Below, piece after piece: positions 17,049 through 26,708 of a stretch of DNA of 64,000 bases. The translations under genes were made by a program, and so were the position numbers. Below the pieces are notes generated by a model that was given only the letters and a program-made list of their open reading frames with translations, was not told the DNA's origin and made no database searches. Positions within the stretch are counted from its first letter, which is position 1. Every line of letters starts with the position of its first letter. The DNA is from Desulfosarcina alkanivorans (GTDB taxonomy: Bacteria; Desulfobacterota; Desulfobacteria; Desulfobacterales; Desulfosarcinaceae), in NCBI RefSeq assembly GCF_009688945.1, contig NZ_AP021874.1, positions 6,696,001 to 6,760,000 on the forward strand, in the 5' to 3' direction.

Positions 17049-18449
17049 TTATTTCTCTTCTGCCAGTATTTTCATGATGGTTGCGCCATCGGCATCGGGG
17101 TTGCGGGTCAAAATGGCGGCCACGCGGCGGGCGGTGTAGGCGGTGGCAATCGATGTGCCGGCGTAAATGCCCGGGTCGCCGTTGTAGCCCACCGGCAGAT
17201 CGGCCAGGCCCGGGGCGGACACGGACACGAAATCACCATAGTTGGACTGGTCCCATGCCTTTCCGTCGGGGGTCAGGGCCCCCACACCGATCACATGCTC
17301 GTAGGCAGCCGGGTAGACCGGGTTGCCCGTGGGGGCGTTGCCCGCTGCGGCGACGATAATCAGCCCCTTTTCGGCGGCATAGCGCGTGGCCGTTTCCAGC
17401 AGGGAACTGGAGGTCTCGGACCCCCAGCTCAGGCTCAGCACCCGGGCGCCGTTTTCAATGGCGTGGTCGATGCCGCGCATCAGGGTGTAAGTGGACGTAA
17501 ACCCGTTGTCGTCAAATGTGCGAATGGGAATTACCGGACTGCCTGGGGCGTCGTCCACCGCTGTGCCCAGGGGATTGATGGCTCCTGAAGCGATGAGGGT
17601 CATCTGGGTGCCGTGGCCCAATTCATCACCGACGTCGCCCCCCGGCGAGAGGGCATCATAGGCGGCCCGGACGAAAGGGCTGCCCGCAAAGTCAACCGAC
17701 AACCCGCTGTCCATCACCGCCACGGCGGCATCGGCTGCCGACGGGGAGGAGGCCGGCGGGACGGAAGGCGATACGGCCGCTCCGGTTGCGGGGCCGCCGC
17801 CTTCCAGCGGATAGGCATAGTCCGGTTCGGCGCCGCGGATGCCTGGAAAATCGGCGATGGCACCGGCGATGGCGGGCACGTCACTGCCATGCGGCAGACG
17901 CAGCCGGACAATTCCCAGCGGCGGATAACTGTCGATGATCGATGCGCCCAGCCGGTCCAGAAGGGCGGCCATGACGGCTTTCGTCGCGTTGGGATTCAGG
18001 CGGACCAGCAGAACATCCCTGACGTGGTAGGTGCCGTCAGGATTCTTGAAAACGGCCAGGTTCGCCGTTTTTTTCAACGGCCGGATGCGTGCTTCCTGGC
18101 CCTTGTAGAAAATACGGATTTCCCAGAGCCGGGGTTCGCCCGCCGTCGAGGCCTTATCCTTTCTCCAGATGAGGGCGTAGTCGACGGATTTCAGGATCCC
18201 GGTGATCGCGGCGCCGATGGGCCGGTCGGTAAAGGATGCCGTCACCGTCGGGTTGATCCGGGGGTCGATACGGATGCGGATTCCCCGGTCGGACAACATG
18301 TCCAGAATGGTGGCCAGCGGCTGATCCTTCACGTCCAGCGTGAGACGGTCATCCTGGAGATGAACGACCGGACCGGCCGCGATGGCCGGGGACGTGACAG
18401 GGGCCGGGATGACCATGAGGATGACCATTGCCGTTTTGAACCATTTCAT
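17049..18449 (-). CDS. Exported S8 (subtilisin-like) protease with N-terminal secretin-like domain
   Basis: A 466-residue secreted serine protease. A signal peptide covers residues 1-25. Residues ~30-100 look like an STN/secretin N-terminal domain (LTLDVKDQPLATILDML, then IDPRINPTVTASF). A segment around 145-212 resembles an inhibitor-type prodomain. The catalytic domain has Asp247 (AVMDSGL), His279 (ELGHGTQ), oxyanion Asn371 (AAGN) and Ser433 (GTSIAT). It is the last gene of a leftward set with the AsmA-like and K+ channel genes (12 bp from the former). An STN-like domain in a subtilase is unusual and suggests attachment to an envelope or secretion complex, but this is inference. Confidence 0.85.
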   Translation of the reverse strand: MKWFKTAMVILMVIPAPVTSPAIAAGPVVHLQDDRLTLDVKDQPLATILDMLSDRGIRIRIDPRINPTVTASFTDRPIGAAITGILKSVDYALIWRKDKASTAGEPRLWEIRIFYKGQEARIRPLKKTANLAVFKNPDGTYHVRDVLLVRLNPNATKAVMAALLDRLGASIIDSYPPLGIVRLRLPHGSDVPAIAGAIADFPGIRGAEPDYAYPLEGGGPATGAAVSPSVPPASSPSAADAAVAVMDSGLSVDFAGSPFVRAAYDALSPGGDVGDELGHGTQMTLIASGAINPLGTAVDDAPGSPVIPIRTFDDNGFTSTYTLMRGIDHAIENGARVLSLSWGSETSSSLLETATRYAAEKGLIIVAAAGNAPTGNPVYPAAYEHVIGVGALTPDGKAWDQSNYGDFVSVSAPGLADLPVGYNGDPGIYAGTSIATAYTARRVAAILTRNPDADGATIMKILAEEK

Positions 18450-18461
18450 CGCATGTAACCT

Positions 18462-21400
18462 CTATTGTCCGGGGGCCTGCTCTGTTGGGGGGGCCGGCGC
18501 CGCCTGGCTTGCGGCGGATTCTTCCGATACGAACTCCGCTGCGCTTTCCACCAGTTTAAACGGTGCTTTCAACGTCCGCTCCATGATGCCGAGAAGGCCT
18601 TTGCCGACGGCTGACGGTGGCAAGGGCACGACGGACAGGTCGCCCATCTTCCCTTTAACCCCCAGCGGCACGGAAATCAGTGAGCCGCCCATGATATAGC
18701 CGATGATGGGAATCTTGTTGACGATCCGATCGATGGTTTTCAGGGGCGCGGCCAGCAGGATGATGTCAACGGTGTTGGTCCCCAGGTCGATGTTGCCCTG
18801 GCCGGTAATCTTCAGCGAGTTCCCGTCCAGCAGGATTTCATTGAACGTCAATTTGCCCTCCCCGATTTCGGCCGATGCATAGGCTTTGGTGTACCCGTAT
18901 CCTTTTTCCGCGAGGTCGGATTTCCCGCCGGTAAACACTTCGGTGATATTGAGAACGGAAAAGATTTTCATCAGTACGTAGTCGGACTCGATCCTTCCGT
19001 TTAGCGATGAAAATTCCATCTGGCCGGACAGGAACGCGGCCGGATCTTCCTTTGTCGGGGGCAGGTGGATTTCACCGGAAAGGTCATATCTGGAACTTGC
19101 TTGAATCGGACGGTGCCAGAGGCAGTCGACGGTCTGCTGAAGAGAGGCATCCGTTGCCGTGGGCGTGATGCGCAGGCCGACGCCCCGGGGTGAAATTTCC
19201 ACCATCCCGGTGGTTGAGATCCCGCACAGATCGGCCTGGTCAATTTGAATCCGCGTGTTGTCGCCGTCCAGGCGGACGCTTGCCTGCACCGGTGACCAGG
19301 TCATCCCGCCATAGGTGACGTTGGCAGCCTGGATGTGAACCGCCCCCCGCGGAGCCGTTGTCGACGGCACCGCCGGCTTGCCTGCGCCGTCCGCGTTGCC
19401 GCTGCCGATGGGCCGGAGGGCCCGGATCAGTTGCTCGTCAAGGCGGTCGGCGTCGACGTTCAGGTCAACTATCAGGTCGCCGTCGCTGCGTTCCAGTACA
19501 CCGTCGACAACCATCAGGCTGTTGCACAGGGATACCTCCGAAGATCCGATTTTCAGTACCCCGTCCCGCCCGTCGATGGAAAAGTGATTCAAGTCGAAGG
19601 GCTCGGGGAAAAGACGGATGATGTGCACGCCCCGGCCCGCCAGTGTTCCGGAAAATGAAGAATTCAGCGGTTGACGGCGATTGATCTCCGTTTGAAATTC
19701 TCCTTCCAAGCGCCCCGACAAGACCCGGTTGTCTGCGAGGAGACGGTCGGCGGTGTTTTTCTCCACGTTGCCGGAAAAACCGATTGCTATCCCATGGGTG
19801 TTTTTACGGACAGAGACGGTGGCCCGGGAACTGCCATCGGCGAACTGAATCCGTCGAAACTGCCAGTCCTGCGGGGCGACGGTGAAATCCGCGCGGACGT
19901 CAACACCGCCGCCGGTTTTTAACCCGCCGGTGAAAGAAAAGGTATCGGTCGTGTTGAATTCGACCTTGACGTCGTAGAGTTCAACGGGGGGTTTGATCTG
20001 CAGGTGACTGGGGATGGGCAAAACCGTGCCGGCCCAGTCAATGGCCGCCTGACCCATGGATCCGTCGATGCGCCATACGGAGGATTCTTCGACGATGATG
20101 CCTTTGGCCTGGTAGGAGGCAACGATGAATCCGTCCAGGAAATCAATTCTGACCCCTTTTGCCTGCTCTTTCCCGGGTGTGTAGATGATTTCACCCCCTG
20201 AGAGCTTGACCTCAAACGGCACCAGGGGGCTGGTTGCCAGGAGCGTCTCCGGGGCCCCGGCTATTCTGAAGATCCATTTCTCAGGCTCGGTGAGGGGACC
20301 ATTGATATCCAGTTCGTGGATCCGTGCGGTCCCGGATAGCGTTTCCACATTGTCTTTGAACTTATCCAGTCCTATAAAGCCGGTGAGCCAGTCGTACATG
20401 GGCCCTGTATCGACAGCCACCGAACGGGTCGATATCGCCAGAGTCGATTCCTTTTCCCAATCGATGGCGGCATCCAACCCCTTGAAGGTGGCTCCCCGGA
20501 TATATCCGCTGACATTCTTGAATGCCACATGGTTGTCTTCGTAAAGGACATCGCCATCCATGCGTTCCAGGTCGGTCTCGATTCCCGGAATGGTCACCAG
20601 ACCCTGTGCCAGGTGGCCCGAGGCCTTCATCCCGGTCAGTTGCAGCCCGTTGCTGCCGGTTTCAAATCCTGCAAAAAAGGCCACATCGGTCAGCTGCCCC
20701 GCCCTGGCCACGGAAAATGCGGTCCGGATCGCGGCCAGATCGCCGGCAACGGCACGGGTAAGTGCACCGGCGCTGGCGATATCCAGTTTGTCCATGGCGG
20801 CACGGACCTCTACCACCGACCCGCCGGGAGCAGACCGGGGTCGGATACTGGCGGCGCCGGTGAGTTCCAATGCCGGTTTCGCCGACCGAAGGGTGTCGAC
20901 GGCAACCGACAGGCGTTGGCCGGCATAGGCCATCGACCCGCTGACGGCAACCCCTTCCAGGTCAAGCGTGCGGCCGTTGCGCTTCACCGTGAGGGACGGG
21001 AAACGCAGGTCAAAGCGCCCGTTTACCGTTTCGGGGCCGTCGACGGCGAAGGTGGCCGTGGCCGCTGCGCGGGTGTCTTCGGCCGTGATGCCGCCGGGAA
21101 GGGCGCCGTAGAACAAGAGCGGCCGAAGGTTCATGCCGCTCAGGGTGGCCTGCCCGCGGGCCTGCATGGCGTCAATGTCGACGCTGGCGCTGAAGGTCAG
21201 GCGTCCGGTAAGGTCGGATCGGCCGTCCAGGGTCAGGGACAGGCCGTCGTCCTCATTTTCGACCCGGGCATCGATGCCGCCGATGCGAAGATCCGGGGCA
21301 TCGGTGAACCACAGGGTCACCGCGCCATCTTCAATCCGCAGGTCCGTCTGTGGATCGATGGCCTTCAGGGCGCCAAAAAAAACGTCGATGGCCTTACCGG

Positions 21401-21824
21401 GCCTGCCTTGAAGGGAACGGTGTTCTTCAGATGCCGGTGAAACTGCGGGTCTGGCCGGTCCTGAACCCACAGGTATCATGAGGTCGGGGGAAACCAGCAC
21501 AATCTGTCGGATGCTGACCCGGCCTTTCAGGATCGGCAGGAAGCGGGGATACACCGACAGTTCCCGTGCCGCAACATCAAACGTTTGCGGCCGGTGCAGG
21601 TGAACATTGCGGGCCCGCAGGTGGGGAAGGGGAAAAAGGCTGACGTTCAGACGGTCGTAATCCAGTGTGCCGCCGGTTGCCTGGGCCGTTTTGCTGACGA
21701 TCAAGGATTTCACCTGTTCGCGATTGGCCAGCAGGCGGGTGGTCAGGACCGTGATCAGCAGCAGGGCCATGGCGATGCCGGCGCAAAGGACACTGACCAT
21801 GAATAGTTTTCGGGTGCGGCGCAT
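18462..21824 (-). CDS. AsmA-family inner-membrane/periplasmic protein
   Basis: A 1120-residue protein with one N-terminal membrane anchor (about residues 8-32) and a long periplasmic part. The N-terminal AsmA-like portion includes LDYDRLNVSLFPLPHLRARNV. The C-terminal part has the AsmA-like C-terminal pattern (FSSLNGRIESDYVLMKIFSV, then GEGKLTFNEILLDGNSLKITGQGNIDL). Members such as YhdP and TamB form bridge-like structures that move phospholipids to the outer membrane. The specific substrate here is unknown. Its start directly abuts the stop of the K+ channel gene, so they are an operon. The last ~25 residues are Ala/Pro-rich. Confidence 0.85.
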   Translation of the reverse strand: MRRTRKLFMVSVLCAGIAMALLLITVLTTRLLANREQVKSLIVSKTAQATGGTLDYDRLNVSLFPLPHLRARNVHLHRPQTFDVAARELSVYPRFLPILKGRVSIRQIVLVSPDLMIPVGSGPARPAVSPASEEHRSLQGRPGKAIDVFFGALKAIDPQTDLRIEDGAVTLWFTDAPDLRIGGIDARVENEDDGLSLTLDGRSDLTGRLTFSASVDIDAMQARGQATLSGMNLRPLLFYGALPGGITAEDTRAAATATFAVDGPETVNGRFDLRFPSLTVKRNGRTLDLEGVAVSGSMAYAGQRLSVAVDTLRSAKPALELTGAASIRPRSAPGGSVVEVRAAMDKLDIASAGALTRAVAGDLAAIRTAFSVARAGQLTDVAFFAGFETGSNGLQLTGMKASGHLAQGLVTIPGIETDLERMDGDVLYEDNHVAFKNVSGYIRGATFKGLDAAIDWEKESTLAISTRSVAVDTGPMYDWLTGFIGLDKFKDNVETLSGTARIHELDINGPLTEPEKWIFRIAGAPETLLATSPLVPFEVKLSGGEIIYTPGKEQAKGVRIDFLDGFIVASYQAKGIIVEESSVWRIDGSMGQAAIDWAGTVLPIPSHLQIKPPVELYDVKVEFNTTDTFSFTGGLKTGGGVDVRADFTVAPQDWQFRRIQFADGSSRATVSVRKNTHGIAIGFSGNVEKNTADRLLADNRVLSGRLEGEFQTEINRRQPLNSSFSGTLAGRGVHIIRLFPEPFDLNHFSIDGRDGVLKIGSSEVSLCNSLMVVDGVLERSDGDLIVDLNVDADRLDEQLIRALRPIGSGNADGAGKPAVPSTTAPRGAVHIQAANVTYGGMTWSPVQASVRLDGDNTRIQIDQADLCGISTTGMVEISPRGVGLRITPTATDASLQQTVDCLWHRPIQASSRYDLSGEIHLPPTKEDPAAFLSGQMEFSSLNGRIESDYVLMKIFSVLNITEVFTGGKSDLAEKGYGYTKAYASAEIGEGKLTFNEILLDGNSLKITGQGNIDLGTNTVDIILLAAPLKTIDRIVNKIPIIGYIMGGSLISVPLGVKGKMGDLSVVPLPPSAVGKGLLGIMERTLKAPFKLVESAAEFVSEESAASQAAPAPPTEQAPGQ

Positions 21825-22490
21825 TTATTTTCCTTCGGATCGGGCCAGAAATTTGCCGATCAGCATCGCGATGAGGATGGTCATGTACAACTGGCCGGTG
21901 ATGGCGATCAATATCGCAATGGAACGGGACAGATGGGAGGCCGGCGTCACGTCTCCGTAGCCGAGGGTGGACAGGGTCACAAAACTGAAATAGATGAAAT
22001 CGTTAAACTGGGGAACGCTCTCTCCGGGGAAAATGATGGATCGGCTTTCCGGTAGCAGCAGGTGGCGATGCACCGCATCTGAAATGCCCAGCAGCACACC
22101 TCCCAATACCCCGAGCAGCAGGTAGCCGTTGATGGCGCTGAGGATGATGGTGGGGGTCACGTGCCGGCTGCGCGCGATATGGCGGATCATCAGCACGACG
22201 ATGGCCACCAGGAAAAGAAAGGTGCTGATGAAATCGATCAGGTAGGCCAGGTCGTTCTCGACGAAGTGGTTGATCCACGTCGTGGCTGCCGTTGCCGTCC
22301 CCAGCGGCAGAAGGATTTTCAGTGTTCTGGCGGAAAAATCCAGCGAGAAGATACCGGAGAAAAGAACAGCCGTGAGGATCAGGTCCCGCACCAGCGAATC
22401 CCGCTCCCTGAAAAGGGGAAAAAGAAAGAGCAGGGCAAGCAGGCAGGCCAGCAGGATAACGTTGTTGCGTGTCAGGCTATTCAGTTTCAT
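21825..22490 (-). CDS. Two-pore-helix potassium channel family protein
   Basis: A 221-residue membrane protein with about six hydrophobic segments. The C-terminal part is the Ion_trans_2 pore module, with selectivity filter TLSTLGYGDVTP between two membrane helices. The N-terminal four helices do not show the arginine ladder of a voltage sensor. There is no cytosolic RCK domain. It begins a leftward operon with the AsmA-like and subtilase genes. K+ selectivity is predicted from GYGD; gating is unknown. Confidence 0.87.
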   Translation of the reverse strand: MKLNSLTRNNVILLACLLALLFLFPLFRERDSLVRDLILTAVLFSGIFSLDFSARTLKILLPLGTATAATTWINHFVENDLAYLIDFISTFLFLVAIVVLMIRHIARSRHVTPTIILSAINGYLLLGVLGGVLLGISDAVHRHLLLPESRSIIFPGESVPQFNDFIYFSFVTLSTLGYGDVTPASHLSRSIAILIAITGQLYMTILIAMLIGKFLARSEGK

Positions 22491-22650
22491 CGGGCTGGGC
22501 TTCCCCGTTGTCCGTTTTCATGGGCCGGTGGCAGGCCAACGGTCACACTGCGCTGGTGCTTTCATTCCGGACGTTCCGAGTGGTAACACAAACGTCTTCA
22601 GGCCGCTCAAAGGGTCTGGACGGCGGCTTTTTTCTGAAACCATCTTCCCC

Positions 22651-24339
22651 TCAGCCGGCCGGTTTAACCAGAATTTTTTCGAGAATGACCTTGGTGATCA
22701 GGTACGTGGGCTTGACCCCCTCTTTGCCCATGGCGCCGGCCGCCAGGGTGCTTCCTGTTTTGATCGGGTTGTCCGATGCGTAGTAGGCATAGCGCACCGG
22801 CATATCTTCCCGGGCGTTGCCCTTGATGATGGCCGCGCTGATGGCCCGCTGAAAATGGCCGCCTTCCATTTCCAGCCCGATCGTCCGCCAGTCCGACTGG
22901 AATTTTTCCAGCATATCGCGGTTCTGAAGGGAGGTGCCCAGTACGGTGACCATGGGGCCCACGAACACTTTTTCGGTGTCAGGAAAATCCGACGGCGAAA
23001 GATCGTTGTTCACCCGGTAGTTGTCGGAGGTGCCTTCGAAAACATGGGCCGTGGCCAGCATGACGTCCCCCTTGTCACCGGGCAGGATGCCCGCCTTGCC
23101 CATAATGGAGATGGAACTGAAGTCAAACGCAACGGTGGTGCCGCCATTGTCATATGACTCCAGTAAATTTTCCATTATTTCAAACGCTTGTGCCCCAAAT
23201 GCATAATCGACCACCAGGATGACGGGCGCGTTCTCTTCTGATTCGGGGATGGCGATATCCAACTCGGGGTGCAACGCCAGCCCATTCAGTTTGCCGGTAT
23301 CGATGATCTGGCAGTCAATGTGTGCGCCGGACCGGTCCGGCAGCGCCAGAAAACCATGGGCTGCGGCGAAATTTTCGATTTCGTCCTGGTGCTGGCGCAG
23401 GTGATGGAAAAAATCGTACAGGCTGCCGCTGGCTGGATGGCCGGCCCTGTGCAATGCCGGAAAACCGTAAATCACATTCAGGAGGCTGTGAAGATTGGCA
23501 CTGACAATGTGAATCGGTCGCCGGTGCAGGTTTTTCTGAATCAGTTGCTGTTTGATATCCGAGGCCCATTTTTTTTCATACTCCTGCTGCCCGATGATCC
23601 TCATGAGTGATGGGGTCAGGTAGATGATGATGGCATCGTTCCTGTTTTTTTGTTCGGCATCGATACGCTGGCCCAGCCGGTGGATCAGGTGAAACAGTCC
23701 GTTGTTGCTGCCGTGCTGTTTTTTATTGGTCTCAAGATAGTGGAACGTGTCCCGGGTTTCCCGGTAGGGTCGACCTAAAATGATGCTCAGGCTCCACAGG
23801 GCCTGATCCAGGTCGGCATCCGAGAGCGGTTCCCGGCGGTGAACGGTTTTTTCCAGTTCGGTCCATTCAATGGTCAGGCTGCCGGAATCATCGGTCATTC
23901 GGCTGTTGATCTTGCGGGCCTCAACGAAGAGGAACGTCATATGGGTGAGAATGTCATATATCTCGCTCAGGCCCCGGGTGATGACGAAACACATTTCGTT
24001 GGGCCCCACCCGGTAGCAGGTGCGCCGGCGCTTCAACGGAATGGTCGGTTGCAGGGTGTCGTTTTTAAAAGGGTCTTCCTCGGTAAGGATGATGCGGTTG
24101 CACTCTTCGATGCCTTTGGGCAGCCGGTCCACGACGTATTCGAGACCCTTGAGTTCCACGATTCTGGCGTCGTTCATGCTGCCGTAAATTTCAGGGCTCA
24201 GGTTCTGCAGGCAGTGTTCCATTGCCCGCCCCATTTTTCCGCAGGGGCGGTAGAATCCCCGTATGGCCATCGCGTCGGTCAGGGTCTTGAATTCGCGTAT
24301 GGCATGGCGGGCTTTCTGGGCTTTGGTGAATTCCCTCAC
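22651..24339 (-). CDS. Large conserved protein of the DUF6909 type
   Basis: A 562-residue soluble protein. It begins MREFTKAQKARHAIREFK and contains IPLKRRRTCYRVGPNEMCFVITRG-like sequence near residue 100-125. I recall this pattern from a family catalogued as DUF6909; I could not check this. The C-terminal third (GPMVTVLGTS, then GLEMEGGHFQRAI, then YYASDNP) resembles purine-nucleoside-phosphorylase or AMP-nucleosidase folds, where an EMEG segment binds the ribose. No function is established. It is monocistronic by context. If the fold guess is right, a nucleoside substrate is likely. Confidence 0.7.
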   Translation of the reverse strand: MREFTKAQKARHAIREFKTLTDAMAIRGFYRPCGKMGRAMEHCLQNLSPEIYGSMNDARIVELKGLEYVVDRLPKGIEECNRIILTEEDPFKNDTLQPTIPLKRRRTCYRVGPNEMCFVITRGLSEIYDILTHMTFLFVEARKINSRMTDDSGSLTIEWTELEKTVHRREPLSDADLDQALWSLSIILGRPYRETRDTFHYLETNKKQHGSNNGLFHLIHRLGQRIDAEQKNRNDAIIIYLTPSLMRIIGQQEYEKKWASDIKQQLIQKNLHRRPIHIVSANLHSLLNVIYGFPALHRAGHPASGSLYDFFHHLRQHQDEIENFAAAHGFLALPDRSGAHIDCQIIDTGKLNGLALHPELDIAIPESEENAPVILVVDYAFGAQAFEIMENLLESYDNGGTTVAFDFSSISIMGKAGILPGDKGDVMLATAHVFEGTSDNYRVNNDLSPSDFPDTEKVFVGPMVTVLGTSLQNRDMLEKFQSDWRTIGLEMEGGHFQRAISAAIIKGNAREDMPVRYAYYASDNPIKTGSTLAAGAMGKEGVKPTYLITKVILEKILVKPAG

Positions 24340-24386
24340 ATTCGCACCTCCTCAATTGACTTCCCATGGGACCGATCTTCAGGATT

Positions 24387-24869
24387 TTATAACATATCTT
24401 GGATGGGCTGGATAGGCGCAAAGCGGTTGGAAAGGATCTCCATCCCGCGGTCGACGGTACTGATGGCCCGCGGTTGATGATCGTGACGATGGACCCAACG
24501 GCAGGTGCCTCTGCGCCTTTGGCGGCAGGGGGAGGTGTGGACTGCAAATCGCCTTGACTTCACGCCGGTACCCGCAGCCCCCGGTGCCGGATGGATCCCG
24601 GGCTTATCCGGCCAGACGAATTCATCTATTCGTCCGGCCGTCAGGGCCTGCAAGGCCTCGTGCTGGTCGGAAAAGGCCCGAATGGCTCTGGCGCCGTCGC
24701 TTTTCCGGCGGATGAAGGCCTCGCCGGTGCGCCAGGTGATGGGCTGGGCAAAGGCGGTTTCTCTGTTTTTGATGAAGATGGATTTAAGTGAATTTTTTTT
24801 GGGGTGTGGAAAGAGCCGCCCGCCGCGCATGGCGGTGGACGGATGCCCGCCCAAAGGCGCGGCGGCCAC
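24387..24869 (-). pseudogene. Remnant of a family 3 solute-binding protein gene
   Basis: The minus-strand frame here contains NRETAFAQPI-WRTGEAFIRRK and, after a jump, IRAFSDQHEALQALTAGRID, followed by EFV. These resemble the two-lobe hinge and the 'sequence-to-pocket' part of family 3 solute-binding proteins (ABC-type amino acid receptors). The rest of the frame is Arg/Pro-rich and does not look like protein. No signal peptide or start is evident. It lies directly downstream of an intact gene of the same broad family. I interpret it as a decayed paralogue; a chance resemblance is possible. Confidence 0.45.
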
Positions 24870-24895
24870 CCGTCACGGTTTATCCGCCTTGCCCC

Positions 24896-25714
24896 CTAGT
24901 TGAGATCCGACAGCCAGGACGGATCTTCAATCCACTTGATTTTCAGTTTGATCAGTTCGTCCGATTCCCTCATGGTATTGAGAAAGTTGCTGACCCAGTT
25001 CATCATCTGGGCATTTCCCGCCGGCAGCGCGATTCCCAGCGGTTCATAGGTAAACGGGGTAATCAGTGAAACCAGCCCTTCGTCGGGGTGCTTCAACAGC
25101 GACAGGACACAGACGTGGTAATCGGCAACCAGTGCGTCCACCTTGTTGGAGAGAACCATGTCGACGGCGGCTTCGTAATCTTTGGCCGTAACCAGGCGGG
25201 CTCTGGGCATCATGGTCTCCACCAGGGTGGCGGAGGTTGAACTTTCCAGGGCGGTGTAGGCAAACGCTTCCGAGTTGAGCTTCGATGTATCCTCCGAGGT
25301 GACCAGGGATTTGAACTTGGTCAGCAGGGCCTTGCCTGAAATATGATACGGACCGGCAAACGCCACTTTCATGTTCCGTTCGGGTGTGATGGTCATTCCG
25401 GAAATGACCATGTCCACCTCCCCGGCTTCCAGTGCCGGCAGCAATTCGGAAAAGGGTTTCACCACCAGGCTGAGTTCCACGCCCATGGCAGCGGCCATGT
25501 AACCGGCCAGGTCCACATCCAGCCCCATGGGGACACCGGATTTGTCCAGCATGTTCAGCGGCGGCATATTGGCTGCCGTGCCCACGCGCAGAACACCGCT
25601 TTGGGCAATCCCGTCCAGGCCCGACGATGTCATGCCGCCCGGGTCGGTATGGGCGCACGCGGTGGCGAAAACCAAAACAAGCAGCAGCATCAGACCCCGT
25701 TTGAACTGTTTCAT
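24896..25714 (-). CDS. Lipoprotein solute-binding protein, family 3
   Basis: A 272-residue receptor-type protein. The signal peptide ends in the lipobox ATAC (Cys20), so it is probably lipid-anchored in the periplasm. The SBP family 3 pattern is clear: VGTAANMPPLNMLDKSGVPMGLDVDLAGYMA, MVISGMTITPERNMKVAFAGPY, and ...VDMVLSNKVDALVADYHV. These proteins bind amino acids or similar small polar ligands. No permease or ATPase gene is adjacent, so it is an orphan receptor and could serve signalling instead. Key hinge residues are intact. Confidence 0.9.
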   Translation of the reverse strand: MKQFKRGLMLLLVLVFATACAHTDPGGMTSSGLDGIAQSGVLRVGTAANMPPLNMLDKSGVPMGLDVDLAGYMAAAMGVELSLVVKPFSELLPALEAGEVDMVISGMTITPERNMKVAFAGPYHISGKALLTKFKSLVTSEDTSKLNSEAFAYTALESSTSATLVETMMPRARLVTAKDYEAAVDMVLSNKVDALVADYHVCVLSLLKHPDEGLVSLITPFTYEPLGIALPAGNAQMMNWVSNFLNTMRESDELIKLKIKWIEDPSWLSDLN

Positions 25715-26008
25715 TTTTTTCCTCCCCTTCTCAGTGTGTAGTTGTTGTTTTAAATGAAGACGGCAGCGTAAGACGTCCGGTATCCGTGCTGTATGCCATC
25801 CCGCGTCCAGGTGCGGTCAACGGGGTGGCCTCATTTCCGGGAACAGGCTGCCGTTATCCCGCACTTCTTGGGAAATCTTCTGGAATGCGACGACTTGCGC
25901 CGTCGTCAGGCTCGATCCATACTTTCAAGGTGTTCTCCAAACACCCGGTGTGAATCGCTTTACATGAGCGGCTGGACGGATCGGGTGGCTCAACGTGCAG
26001 GCAAGGGC

Positions 26009-26443
26009 TTATTCCCAGCCGGCCACCTCGTACCCTTTTTCGAAAAGGCAGCGCTCAACAATGGCCCTGAACACCCCTGGCGGATTCTCCTGCGCCAGCA
26101 TGCCCGCGGCGATGGACGCTGAGCCGCCACCGACGGCACCGGCCACGGCGGCACGGTGGGGATCCCCTCCAAGCGCGGCGGCGGCTGCGGCACCGAAAAC
26201 GGCCAGCGCGGCGGCATCCTTGGCCGCCTGCTGCTGTATCTGCGTTTCGCCGGTTTCGCTGGCACCGCTTTCCCGGGCCAACTGCCAACAGTCCTCAACA
26301 TCCGTCCGGACGGATGCTTCATCCATGACCTTGTAGTGGGCGTTGGGGTATAGAATCGGCCGTTTTCCCGATTCAAAGGCCGAAACCAGCGGGGGAGACA
26401 TCAGAAGCCAAAAACACGCTACGGCAAATCTGACAAGTTTCAT
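26009..26443 (-). CDS. Exported glycine-zipper protein
   Basis: A 144-residue protein with a signal peptide (MKLVRFAVACFWLLMSPPLVSA). The middle has an Ala/Gly-rich helix pair (AALAVFGAAAAAALGGD, then AVAGAVGGGSASIAAG), the glycine-zipper type seen in small envelope proteins. Two cysteines (in EDCWQL and in VERCLFEKGY) may pair in the periplasm. The C-terminal CLFEKGY sequence is common in this class of small lipoprotein-like proteins. The start is ATG 26443 with AGGTGG five bases upstream; the frame extends to 26587 but lacks support. Function unknown. Confidence 0.75.
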   Translation of the reverse strand: MKLVRFAVACFWLLMSPPLVSAFESGKRPILYPNAHYKVMDEASVRTDVEDCWQLARESGASETGETQIQQQAAKDAAALAVFGAAAAAALGGDPHRAAVAGAVGGGSASIAAGMLAQENPPGVFRAIVERCLFEKGYEVAGWE

Positions 26444-26708
26444 GTGCCACCTGACCCAGCTCAAATTAGGGGATAGATCCGCTCGTCGACAGGGTGCCGA
26501 ATGATAAAACGGTTGTTTCCACTTTCCCGGCGGTCGGAAATTGCGTGATCGCAGGCGTTGACGGATGGAGCCAGACAAAATTAACACATTGCTTCATGAG
26601 GGTCAATGTGTCCGATCCGGATTCGGTGGTGGCGCAGTCAGGAGGGATTCGCAGTGAGGTTGATCCCGTTGGCCCGTAAACACGCTCCCGGGGGGATCAG
26701 AAGGGGGC

